A stretch of 23,187 nucleotides of DNA from Verrucomicrobiaceae bacterium UBA7681 (GTDB taxonomy: Bacteria; Verrucomicrobiota; Verrucomicrobiia; Verrucomicrobiales; Verrucomicrobiaceae), in assembly GCA_002482965.1 (NCBI GenBank), contig DLGZ01000069.1:112322-135508 (forward strand), in the 5' to 3' direction. The notes beneath the pieces were generated by a model that did no database searches, was not told the DNA's origin, and worked only from the letters and a program-made list of their open reading frames with translations. Position 1 is the first letter of the stretch, and each line of letters begins with the position of its first letter. A program made the position numbers and the translations under genes. Shown here in pieces: positions 7,356 to 16,196 of this stretch.

Positions 7356-8813
7356 TTAGTCCTTCTTCACGCCATCAATGCCGCCCTTCATGTAGAAGTT
7401 GGCTTCGGGAACGCTGTCGTGCTTGCCGTCAAGGATCTCGGCGAAACCGCGGATCGTGTCGGCAACCTTGACGTACTCGCCCTTGGTGCCGGTGAAGATT
7501 TCAGCAACGTGGAAGGGCTGGGAAAGGAAGCGCTGGAGCTTACGAGCGCGGAAGACGGTGAGTTTGTCTTCTTCGCTGAGTTCGTCCATGCCGAGAATGG
7601 CGATGATGTCCTGAAGGTCTTTGTAGCGCTGAAGGACGCGCTGCACGCCACGGGCCACGCGGTAATGCTCTTCGCCGACGATTTCCGGGGCGAGGGCCTT
7701 GGACACGGAAGCGAGAGGATCCACCGCAGGGTAGATGCCCAGCTCGGCGAGGGAACGCTCAAGCACGACGGTGGAGTCAAGATGGGCGAAGGTGTTGGCC
7801 GGGGCAGGGTCGGTCAAGTCATCGGCAGGAACGTAAACGGCCTGGAAGGACGTGATGGAACCGGTCTTGGTGGAGGTGATTCGCTCCTGCATCATGCCCA
7901 TTTCTGCGGCAAGGGTAGGCTGGTAACCCACGGCGGAAGGCGTACGTCCAAGGAGAGCGGACACTTCGGAACCGGCCTGGGAGAAACGGAAGACGTTGTC
8001 CACGAAGAAGAGCACGTCCTGGTTCTTTTCATCGCGGAAGTACTCGGCCATGGAGAGGGCGGAGAGGGCGACGCGGAGACGGGCACCTGGAGGCTCGTTC
8101 ATCTGGCCGTAAACAAGGGCCACCTTGGAGCCGGGCTCGCTGATGTAACCGCCCTGCTCGTTCTTCACGATGTCGTGGCCGTTCTTCTTCACCTTGATAA
8201 CGTCGGACTCGATCATTTCATGGTAAAGGTCGTTACCTTCACGGGTACGCTCGCCCACGCCGGCGAACACGGAGTAACCACCGTGGCCTTTGGCGATGTT
8301 GTTGATGAGCTCCATGATGACGACGGTCTTGCCGACGCCAGCACCACCGAAGGCACCGACTTTACCACCCTTGGTGAAAGGGCAGATGAGGTCGATGACC
8401 TTGATGCCGGTTTCGAGGATCTCAGCGGAAGGATTCTGATCGACGAGAGCAGGGGCGGGGCGATGAATCGCGTAGCGCTTCGCTGTTTTCGGGTCGGCTT
8501 GGTCATCGCAAGCGTCGCCAGTCACGTTGAAAATACGACCGAGAACTTCTTCACCGACTGGAACGGTGATCGGGCCGCCGGTGTCGAGGGCATCCATGCC
8601 GCGCTTGAGACCTTCGGTGGAAATCATGGCGATGGAGCGGACCCAGCCGTCTCCCATGTGGCTCTGCACTTCGCAGGTGAGGCGGACCTGTTTGCCAGCC
8701 TGGTTGAAATTGATTTCGAGGGCGTTGTAGATGCCGGGCAGCTTGCCAGTGGCGGAGAAATCCACGTCCACCACGGGACCGATGACTTGAACGATTTTGC
8801 CGATGTTGCTCAT
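7356..8813 (-). CDS. atpD: F-type ATP synthase beta subunit
   Basis: The 485-residue catalytic subunit shows the Walker A loop GGAGVGKT (residues 156-163), the catalytic Glu in GERTREGND (E188), and the MDELSEED region in the C-terminal helical domain (the 'DELSEED' lever contacting gamma). Beta binds and interconverts ADP and ATP at the F1 catalytic sites. The N-terminal beta-barrel (GKIVQVIGPVVDV) is intact and the length is normal for the family (about 460-490). It lies 36 bases after atpG. The bases before ATG 8813 are a pyrimidine-rich run (TCCCTTTTTACTTTTCCC) without a Shine-Dalgarno. Confidence 0.98.
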   Translation of the reverse strand: MSNIGKIVQVIGPVVDVDFSATGKLPGIYNALEINFNQAGKQVRLTCEVQSHMGDGWVRSIAMISTEGLKRGMDALDTGGPITVPVGEEVLGRIFNVTGDACDDQADPKTAKRYAIHRPAPALVDQNPSAEILETGIKVIDLICPFTKGGKVGAFGGAGVGKTVVIMELINNIAKGHGGYSVFAGVGERTREGNDLYHEMIESDVIKVKKNGHDIVKNEQGGYISEPGSKVALVYGQMNEPPGARLRVALSALSMAEYFRDEKNQDVLFFVDNVFRFSQAGSEVSALLGRTPSAVGYQPTLAAEMGMMQERITSTKTGSITSFQAVYVPADDLTDPAPANTFAHLDSTVVLERSLAELGIYPAVDPLASVSKALAPEIVGEEHYRVARGVQRVLQRYKDLQDIIAILGMDELSEEDKLTVFRARKLQRFLSQPFHVAEIFTGTKGEYVKVADTIRGFAEILDGKHDSVPEANFYMKGGIDGVKKD

Positions 8814-8849
8814 ATAAGGGAAAAGTAAAAAGGGAGAAGTAAAAAAGGC

Positions 8850-9728
8850 TTATTCAAGAGCCATCTTGGCGGTGGTGATTTCGAGGAGTTCGTTGGTGAT
8901 CGCGGCCTGACGAAGCTTGTTGTACTCAAGGCTGAGATCCTTGATCATCTGCTTGGCGTTGTCGGTGGCGTTCTTCATCGCCACCATTCGGCTGGAGTGC
9001 TCGGAGGCGCGTGATTCGAGCACCATCTGATACACGGTGTCGTTCACATACTGAGGCAGGACGGTTTCAAAGACGACCTGGGCGCTGGGTTCAAATTTGT
9101 ACTCAAGAGTAGCCGCAGCAGCAGGGGTGATCTCGTGGCCGAAATCGCGCTTGCCACCCAAGGTCACCGGATTCACGGGCAGAAGCTGCTCGACCGATGG
9201 AAGGATGGTGACGGTGTTGATGAAGTTGTTGAAGACGGCGAGCACCTTCTTGTATTCGCCCGTGCGATACTTATCCTGGATGAAGCGGCTGACTGCGCGC
9301 ACTTCGGCGAACTTGGCAGGGTCCTTGATCGGGAAGTCAGCGAGGAGGGTGCGGCGCAGGCGGTTGATGGCCTGGACGGATTTACGGCCGATGGTGACGT
9401 ATTCGACTTCACCTTCGATCTGCGTGTTGAGGAGCTTCTTGAACAGGTTGGTGTTCAAGGCACCGCAGAGACCTTTGTCGGAGGCGATGAGTAGGACGAG
9501 GGTCTTGTCTCCTTTGCCTTCGGCGAAGAAGGGGTGGATGCCTTCTTCGGCATGCACCTTCAGATTCACGAGCACCTTGTTGAGCATCTCGGCGTAGGCA
9601 CGGCCATGGCTGGCCTGGTCCTGCGCTTTTTTCATCTTCGCAGCCGCGACGAGCTGCATGGCCTTGGTGATCTGGGCCGTGTTTTTGACCGATTTGATTC
9701 GGCGTCTGATGTCGCGGGTGGAGGGCAT
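8850..9728 (-). CDS. atpG: F-type ATP synthase gamma subunit
   Basis: The 292-residue product begins MPSTRDIRRRIKSVKNTAQI, the conserved start of the long N-terminal helix, with TKAMQLVAAAKMKKAQ following, and ends in the partner helix (RMVAMKNATDNAKQMIKDL, then NKLRQAAITNELLEI). These two helices form the rotating coiled-coil axle of F1. Length is usual (about 285-300). The conserved SDKGLCGALN segment is present near residue 83. It follows atpA after a 76-base spacer with heptamer repeats. Confidence 0.97.
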   Translation of the reverse strand: MPSTRDIRRRIKSVKNTAQITKAMQLVAAAKMKKAQDQASHGRAYAEMLNKVLVNLKVHAEEGIHPFFAEGKGDKTLVLLIASDKGLCGALNTNLFKKLLNTQIEGEVEYVTIGRKSVQAINRLRRTLLADFPIKDPAKFAEVRAVSRFIQDKYRTGEYKKVLAVFNNFINTVTILPSVEQLLPVNPVTLGGKRDFGHEITPAAAATLEYKFEPSAQVVFETVLPQYVNDTVYQMVLESRASEHSSRMVAMKNATDNAKQMIKDLSLEYNKLRQAAITNELLEITTAKMALE

Positions 9729-9732
9729 CTGA

Positions 9733-9764
9733 ATTTATGATTTACGATTTATGACTTACGATTT
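9733..9764. repeat. ATTTAYG heptamer tandem repeat, copy 3
   Basis: Heptamers ATTTATG, ATTTACG, ATTTATG and the one-change ACTTACG are followed by ATTT, in the atpA-atpG spacer and starting 4 bases upstream of the atpG ATG. The first 18 bases equal copy 1 exactly. Confidence 0.82.
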
Positions 9765-9804
9765 GGGCGTTGGTGGTCGTGCCCGCATCGTCATCTCGAT
9801 CTGC

Positions 9805-11334
<1,530 letters not shown>

Positions 11335-11385
11335 GGTATTGCTTGTTTGAAAAAACTGAGAGGAAAGGGGCTGAGGCGGGAAAGA

Positions 11386-11784
11386 TTAAGCGGAAAGGGA
11401 TTCGGACAGGGCTTTGAGGCGGGCTTTGACACTGCCGTCCCATACGTCGGAACCGACTTTGACGCGGATGCCGCCAAGCAGTTCTGGATTGACACTGAAT
11501 TTGAGGGTGAGCGGGCGGCCATACTTCTTGGAGAGGCTGGCTTGAAGCTCGGACTGGGTGGCGGGGGTCAGTGCGGTGGCGCTTTCCACTCCGGCAAGCT
11601 GACGGTCCACTTCATTGGCCACGAGGCGGGCAAAGGCATCGAGGATGCCGATGTAACCACGGGGCTTGTTTTTAGCGACCGTGCTGACCACTGTGCGCAC
11701 GCGGGACTCGTCCAGTTTCCCGTCTGCGATACAGGCGCGGAAAAGCTGGCGGGAGGTGCGGCGGGCTTCCTTGGTGATCTTCAT
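11386..11784 (-). CDS. atpH: F-type ATP synthase delta subunit, short form
   Basis: At 132 residues this is about 45 shorter than the common delta (about 175-185). The C-terminal half is well conserved (LTPATQSELQASLSKKYGR, then NPELLGGIRVKVGSDVWDGSVKARL), matching the family pattern ...L...L...G....V.PSLIGG...++G..V.DGS....L. What is missing is the first part of the N-terminal six-helix bundle that binds the alpha N-terminal helices. The ATG at 11784 lies 23 bases from the atpF stop, leaving no room for an N-terminal extension. Delta joins the F1 head to subunit b in the peripheral stalk. Position in atpF-atpH-atpA order confirms identity. Confidence 0.93.
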   Translation of the reverse strand: MKITKEARRTSRQLFRACIADGKLDESRVRTVVSTVAKNKPRGYIGILDAFARLVANEVDRQLAGVESATALTPATQSELQASLSKKYGRPLTLKFSVNPELLGGIRVKVGSDVWDGSVKARLKALSESLSA

Positions 11785-11807
11785 GGTGGCGAAGCGGCGA
11801 GAAAAAG

Positions 11808-12329
11808 TTAAGCGGAGACCTGGGCGGAGGTTTCCTGATTGATGCGGGACTGGTCTTCGGTGTTGAGCACCTTGCCGGTGACACGGCTGGTGGCGTCTGA
11901 GACCATGCGGCCGAACTCACGCTTGAGCTGGGACATGAGCTGCTCCTGCTCAAGCTGGGCGGCTTCACGGGCCTTGGCGATGATGGTGTTGGCGCTGGCG
12001 ACGGCGTCCTGCTGACGGCGCTCCTGGATGAGCTTGGCGGCGTCATCGGCTTCCTTCACAAGACGGGCTGCATCAGCCTCCGCTTTGTCGAGAATGGCCT
12101 GGGAGTTCTGCTTGGCTTCAGCGGCGTCGCGGCCGATTTTTTCGAGCTTGGCTTCACCATCAGCGATGCGCTGGCGGCGCTGCTCCAGCATGCCCATGAT
12201 GGGACCGAAGGCGTACTTCTTGAGAATGGTATAGACCAGAATGAAGATGATGACTTGGGCAAAGAACTTGCCCCAAGCGAGGCCGAAGTCGCCTGCGATC
12301 TGATATGCGATGCCTTTGATCTGGTCCAT
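11808..12329 (-). CDS. atpF: F-type ATP synthase subunit b
   Basis: The 173-residue product has one N-terminal membrane helix (about residues 22-40, FFAQVIIFILVYTILKKYAF) followed by a long charged helix rich in Ala, Gln, Glu, Lys (EQRRQRIADGEAKLEKIGRD onward), the peripheral-stalk rod that dimerises. Length is typical. It sits between atpE (73 bases upstream) and atpH. Only one b-type gene is present, so a homodimeric stalk is expected. The ATG follows a pyrimidine-rich run (CTCTCTCTTCTCTCTTTTT). Confidence 0.95.
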   Translation of the reverse strand: MDQIKGIAYQIAGDFGLAWGKFFAQVIIFILVYTILKKYAFGPIMGMLEQRRQRIADGEAKLEKIGRDAAEAKQNSQAILDKAEADAARLVKEADDAAKLIQERRQQDAVASANTIIAKAREAAQLEQEQLMSQLKREFGRMVSDATSRVTGKVLNTEDQSRINQETSAQVSA

Positions 12330-12364
12330 GACGGTGTAAAAAGAGAGAGAAGAGAGAGTTAACT

Positions 12365-12390
12365 GCGGCGGGCTGCTTTCAGCCCGCCGC
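12365..12390 (-). promoter_or_regulatory. Strong hairpin in the atpE-atpF spacer
   Basis: An 11-bp perfect stem GCGGCGGGCTG / CAGCCCGCCGC (12380-12390 with 12365-12375) closes a 4-base loop (AAAG on the minus strand). It begins 12 bases after the atpE stop and is followed by a pyrimidine-rich run, not a pure U-tract. In known operons such structures can stabilise the upstream message or partly terminate; here its role is inferred. Confidence 0.8.
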
Positions 12391-12402
12391 GAAATTCAGG
12401 GC

Positions 12403-12663
12403 TTACTTGCCAAGAATGAAGGACAGAATGCCGAGACCTTCTGCAAGGGCCATGGCGATAATGCCGAGGGTCAGGATGTTGCCGAAAGCGCCAGGATTGC
12501 GACCGACGGCTTCCACTGCCTTGGAGCCGATGAGGCCCACGCCGATGGCGGCGCTACCTGCACCGAGACCGGTGGCGATGCTGCCCGTGATGCCTGCGGC
12601 TGCTGCGGCGGCTGGAGCGTGGGCGGCGGCTTCTTGTGCCATAGAGAGGAGTTCCATTGTCAT
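12403..12663 (-). CDS. atpE: F-type ATP synthase c subunit (proteolipid)
   Basis: From ATG 12663 the product has 86 residues (a second ATG at 12657 would drop two). Two membrane helices are visible: the first with GAGSAAIGVGLIGSKAVEAVGRNP and the second with LGIIAMALAEGLGILSFILG. The ion-binding Glu is E75 and the polar loop is RNP (55-57, usually RQP). The Na+-type signature (Gln in helix 1, Ser/Thr after the Glu) is absent: the positions read Val and Gly, so H+ coupling is inferred. The longer frame to 12717 adds a non-conserved leader (MRNAWTPVTQQTTNSTN) and is unlikely. An Ala-rich run (residues 12-23) precedes helix 1. Confidence 0.95.
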   Translation of the reverse strand: MTMELLSMAQEAAAHAPAAAAAAGITGSIATGLGAGSAAIGVGLIGSKAVEAVGRNPGAFGNILTLGIIAMALAEGLGILSFILGK

Positions 12664-12740
12664 AATATTAGTCGAGTTTGTGGTTTGTTGTGTCACCGGC
12701 GTCCACGCGTTGCGCATGGTCCCGCAGGCAAAGTCAGAGA

Positions 12741-13604
12741 TTAGTGATGCGCGTCCTCGTGACCGTGGTCGTCATGAGAAGTGGAAAGCTGGATGTAAAC
12801 CGCGCTGAGCAGGGTGAACACGATGGCCTGAAGCAGGCCGACCAGAAGTTCCATGAAGTAGAAAGGGAAGGGGGCGAGAACGCTGCCGATGAAGCCACCC
12901 ATGCCGCTCATGGTGTGCAGCACGTTTTCACCTGCGAGGACGTTGCCGAAGAGTCGGAAGGAAAGGGTGACGGGGCGGAAGATGATGGAGAAGACTTCGA
13001 TGACGCCGACAAACAGGAAGACCAGAGCAACCATGGCGCCCATGAGCCCCTTCAGGCCGCCCTTGGCTCCGAAAGTGTGAACAATGAAGCCCCAGACGCC
13101 CACCTCTTTGATGGTGATGTAGAGCCAGACGAGGAACATGGAGACGGAAAGGCCGAAGGTCATGTTCAGGTCGGCCGTTGGCGCGCGGAGCAGCGGGTCA
13201 TGCACTTCCTTGACGCTCATGAAGCCTGTGCCTTCGCCCCAGCCAATGGTGCCGACGCCTGGAAGAAGGCCGAACCAGTTGGAAACAAGGATGTAGATGA
13301 AGATGGTCGCGAGAAGGGGGAAGACGCGGGGGGCGATCTTGGCACCGACGATGGATTCCACCTGGCCATAAAGGAATTCGACAATCAGTTCGAAGAAGTT
13401 CTGCGCCTTGTGCGGGATCAGGGTCATGTTCTTCGTCGCCTTGGTGGCGAACCACAGAATCAGGCCGACCACAACACCAGCGACGAGCAAGGAATTTGTC
13501 AGAAAGGCCAGATTGCTGCTCTCTTTGAGAAACTCCGACGCATAGCTGTGCACATTCGCGAGCAGCGGCGAGAAGGAGGTTGATGGGAGAAACGTAAGCA
13601 ACAT
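12741..13604 (-). CDS. atpB: F-type ATP synthase subunit a
   Basis: The 287-residue membrane subunit has several hydrophobic helices and the hallmark LSFRLFGN with the essential Arg (R217), E203 upstream (VIEVFS) and Q260 in LLQAIVFTLLSAVYI. Subunit a forms the ion half-channels beside the c-ring. The C-terminal tail is His/Asp-rich (SHDDHGHEDAHH), an uncommon ending. It is the first gene of the operon; no atpI lies upstream. It begins with a Leu/Pro-rich leader (MLLTFLPSTS). A perfect CRP-type palindrome lies about 95 bases upstream. Confidence 0.97.
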   Translation of the reverse strand: MLLTFLPSTSFSPLLANVHSYASEFLKESSNLAFLTNSLLVAGVVVGLILWFATKATKNMTLIPHKAQNFFELIVEFLYGQVESIVGAKIAPRVFPLLATIFIYILVSNWFGLLPGVGTIGWGEGTGFMSVKEVHDPLLRAPTADLNMTFGLSVSMFLVWLYITIKEVGVWGFIVHTFGAKGGLKGLMGAMVALVFLFVGVIEVFSIIFRPVTLSFRLFGNVLAGENVLHTMSGMGGFIGSVLAPFPFYFMELLVGLLQAIVFTLLSAVYIQLSTSHDDHGHEDAHH

Positions 13605-14064
13605 GGGGGGTAGGGGCTACCGGGGAGGGCCAGTGTAGGGTCTGGCCGGGATGGTGGGCCGTTTTTTTAGCCACATGGAAGGGGGGTAGCAAGATCTATT
13701 TGTGAAAAATTTCACAAAGTCGGCGTTTGGAGGGTTTTGTGAAGGCATATTTACCCCCTTGGAGTGCCTGGCCGCGGGTCATTTGGGGGTGAAAAGAGGT
13801 GCTTTTGGGCCGCTTTCGAATGATTCAGAGGGGCTGGTGCGTTGGTGTCAGGGCTGTTTATGGAGCCGTACCCTCTGTAGCGTTTCCTGAACAACTGCCC
13901 TTCTTATTTACCTATGGTTACTCGGACTGCTCGTGGTATGGAGATGCTCGTTGAGCTCAAGATGCGGAGCCGGGGCATCAGGAATTTGTCATGAACCTCT
14001 CCGGCTGTGAATAAGTGAGGTCAATGCCTCGACATCCCATCCGCCGCGTGCGAGCCTTTCCCTG
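13605..14064. other. Divergent intergenic region between atpB and the sulfatase gene
   Basis: This 460-base stretch holds no convincing gene. Near atpB is the CRP-type palindrome (13699-13718) and a C-rich leader. A weak minus-strand candidate promoter, TTGCTA-N16-CTAAAA, lies between palindrome and atpB, too weak to call. Further on are only scattered short frames, such as a 26-residue frame at 13914-13994 with no support, and a TTGAGCTCAA palindrome near 13950. Confidence 0.5.
13699..13718. promoter_or_regulatory. CRP/FNR-type operator upstream of atpB
   Basis: TTTGTGAAAAATTTCACAAA is a perfect 9-bp inverted repeat around AA. Its core TGTGA-N6-TCACA (13701-13716) equals the Escherichia coli CRP consensus half-sites with N6 spacing. 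It is the only such palindrome noticed in the window and lies 95 bases before the atpB start, in the region where a promoter is expected. Which regulator binds is inferred; FNR/CooA-like relatives use related sites. Confidence 0.6.
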
Positions 14065-16116
14065 ATGCCATCCCACTCCTGTATCGCCTTTTTCGCCCTC
14101 GCCTTGCTGGTTGTACCGGTCAACGCCGCAGTGAAATCGAAGGCGAAGGTGTTTTCCGCAGAGGGAAAACCGAATGTGATCTTCATCATCGCGGATGATT
14201 TGCGTGATTACGCAGGCTGGATGGGCGGGCATCCGCAGTCGGTGACGCCGAACATGGATCGCCTGGCGAAAATGGGCATGCGCTTCACCAATGCACACTG
14301 CAACTACGCGCTGTGCAATCCTTCCCGCACCTCGCTGCTCACGGGCATGCTGCCGTCTTCGAGCGGTGTGTTTGGCAATGAGCAGGACTGGCGGCGCAGC
14401 GTGCAGATCGTGGGCAAGCCGACGCTGCCGGAGTATTTCAAAGTCCGGGGTTACACGACGGCCGCAGCAGGTAAAATCTTCCACGCCAATCACGGCGGGC
14501 CTGAAGGGCGTCTTACCGGATGGCATGGTGGGCGGCGCGGGTTTGAGCAGGACTCCGCGTGGAGCCAGCGCTTTCCACAGGCAGGCGTGCAGATTCCGGG
14601 CCTGCCAGTCCACACCGGGCAGAACTTCAACGGTCTCAACATCTGGCACTGGGACTGGAGCGGTATTCCAGTCGCGGAAGAAAAGACCGACGATGGCCAG
14701 GTGGCTGCCTTTGCGGCTGAGTTTCTGACGCAAAAGCAGAAGCAGCCCTTCTTCCTCGCGGTGGGTCTCTACCGTCCACATTCGCCTTGGTATGTGCCGC
14801 AGAAGTACTTCGATGCGCTGCCGCTGGATTCGATCAAGCTGCCGGAGGTGAAGGCGGATGATCTGGATGATGTGCCTGACATTGCGAAGACGCATCTCAA
14901 GGAAGGGCTTCACAAGCTCATCCTCGAAAAGAATCTCTGGAAGGAAGCCGTGCGTGCCTACCTGGCCAACGTGGCGTTTTGCGATGCCATGCTGGGGCGC
15001 ATTCTGACCGCCGTCGAAACAGGGCCGAACGCGAAGAACACGATCATCGTCTTCACTTCAGACCATGGCTGGTACCTCGGGGAAAAGCAGATGTGGCACA
15101 AAGGCAAGCTGTGGGAGCCGACAACACGCGTGCCGCTTTCGATCTACGCTCCGGGCATCACCCAGCCGGACAGCGTATCGTCGCAGCCTGTCGCGCTCAT
15201 TGATCTCTATCCCACGCTCTGCGATCTCACCAAACTGCCGCTGCCTGAGCATCTGGATGGCAGCAGTCTGAAGCCGCTGCTGCTGGACCCCGCGACCAAG
15301 CGCGACCACCCCGCCATCACCTGCATGAACGGTGGCAAAAAGGCAGGGTATGCCGTGCGCGATGAACGCTGGCGCTACATCCGCTACGTGGACGACAGCG
15401 AGGAACTCTATGATCATCAGACCGATCCCAACGAGTGGACCAACCTCGCGGCGAAGCCGGAACACGCGGCGCTGAAGGCCACGCTGGCCGGGTTTTTCCC
15501 GAAGGAGTTCAAGAGCGCGGTGCGTCCGGTCGCTGAAATCGTAGGCGCTGCCAGCCCTGCGGGGTCGGTCGATCTGGCGTTGAACATCGGCGATGTCCTC
15601 GGCCTTGCTGACGCGCCCAAGCTGCAGGGCAGGGGTGTTTTCATCGATGCCTCCTTTGAGTTTGATCCGCTGGTCGATCAGGATAGCACGCTGCTGGCGC
15701 AAGGTGACGAGCAGACCGGCTATGCACTGCATCTTGTGGCCGCCCAGCCCACGCTGACCGTTTTTGTGAATGGCAAGAGCACCACTCTCAGCGGCGCGGC
15801 GCTGGACAAAGGCCGCGTGAATATTCGCGCGCAGATTGATACTGGGGGCGTCATCACGATTGCTGTCCCAGGGCACAGTGAAGTGCTCGGCGTCGCCCCA
15901 TTTGATCAAGGATTCCCTCAGGAACCGAAGGGTGGTATTGCCGCCGGGCAAAGCTTCGGCCTCTTGAAGCTCGCCCAATATCCCAACAGCACGCCGTTTG
16001 ACGGTGTGGTTTATCGTTTGAAACTGACGATCCTCCCGCCCCATAAGGTAACCGTGCCGCCAGCAGTGCTGGCACCGTCACCAACACCCGTTCCGGCACC
16101 GGAGAAGAAGCCCTAG
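14065..16116 (+). CDS. Exported sulfatase, iduronate-2-sulfatase-like
   Basis: The 683-residue product has a signal peptide (hydrophobic stretch about residues 6-20 ending VNAA), then the sulfatase core: KPNVIFIIADDL with metal-binding D44-D45, and CNPSR at residues 84-88, whose Cys is the site of formylglycine formation. TSDHGWYLGEKQMWHKGKLW carries the second metal set (D333, H334). VFGNEQDWR and the overall layout resemble the iduronate-2-sulfatase group. After about residue 490 a beta-rich extension of about 190 residues follows, ending in a Pro-rich tail (VPPAVLAPSPTPVPAPEKKP). It likely removes sulfate from polysaccharides outside the cytoplasm; the substrate is unknown. No maturase or other glycan gene is adjacent. 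Confidence 0.9.
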   Translation: MPSHSCIAFFALALLVVPVNAAVKSKAKVFSAEGKPNVIFIIADDLRDYAGWMGGHPQSVTPNMDRLAKMGMRFTNAHCNYALCNPSRTSLLTGMLPSSSGVFGNEQDWRRSVQIVGKPTLPEYFKVRGYTTAAAGKIFHANHGGPEGRLTGWHGGRRGFEQDSAWSQRFPQAGVQIPGLPVHTGQNFNGLNIWHWDWSGIPVAEEKTDDGQVAAFAAEFLTQKQKQPFFLAVGLYRPHSPWYVPQKYFDALPLDSIKLPEVKADDLDDVPDIAKTHLKEGLHKLILEKNLWKEAVRAYLANVAFCDAMLGRILTAVETGPNAKNTIIVFTSDHGWYLGEKQMWHKGKLWEPTTRVPLSIYAPGITQPDSVSSQPVALIDLYPTLCDLTKLPLPEHLDGSSLKPLLLDPATKRDHPAITCMNGGKKAGYAVRDERWRYIRYVDDSEELYDHQTDPNEWTNLAAKPEHAALKATLAGFFPKEFKSAVRPVAEIVGAASPAGSVDLALNIGDVLGLADAPKLQGRGVFIDASFEFDPLVDQDSTLLAQGDEQTGYALHLVAAQPTLTVFVNGKSTTLSGAALDKGRVNIRAQIDTGGVITIAVPGHSEVLGVAPFDQGFPQEPKGGIAAGQSFGLLKLAQYPNSTPFDGVVYRLKLTILPPHKVTVPPAVLAPSPTPVPAPEKKP

Positions 16117-16136
16117 CGCTTCATTTATCGGACACG

Positions 16137-16163
16137 GCCCGTCATTAGTACTGGTGACCGGGC
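16137..16163 (+). terminator. Possible stem-loop after the sulfatase gene
   Basis: GCCCGTCA (16137-16144) pairs with TGACCGGGC (16155-16163) with one bulged C. There is no T-tract, so it is at best a weak terminator or an mRNA end structure. Confidence 0.3.
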
Positions 16164-16196
16164 ATTCGCGGTTTACAGTCTCGCCCACAAAAAATC

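Noticed and set aside
7419..8828. Long open frame antisense to atpD
   Set aside because: Composition (Gly, Val, Asp, Glu, His rich, no known motif) is what GC-biased codon use gives on the opposite strand; atpD is certain.
12404..12415. Third copy of the ACTTGCCAAG repeat
   Set aside because: It is the end of the atpE coding sequence and lacks the flanking palindrome arms.
12403..12663. Na+-coupled c subunit
   Set aside because: Helix 1 lacks the Gln and helix 2 lacks the Ser/Thr next to the Glu that mark Na+ c subunits.
12678..13583. Open frame antisense to atpB
   Set aside because: Opposite a certain gene, charged low-complexity product.
13702..13890. 62-residue GTG-started frame upstream of atpB
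   Set aside because: Starts inside the operator-like palindrome and shows no domain or start signal.
13914..13994. 26-residue frame before the sulfatase gene
   Set aside because: No homology, no initiation signal, no codon bias that could be judged at this length.
16117..16196. preQ1 riboswitch before queD
   Set aside because: No preQ1-type aptamer pattern found in the 80-base spacer.
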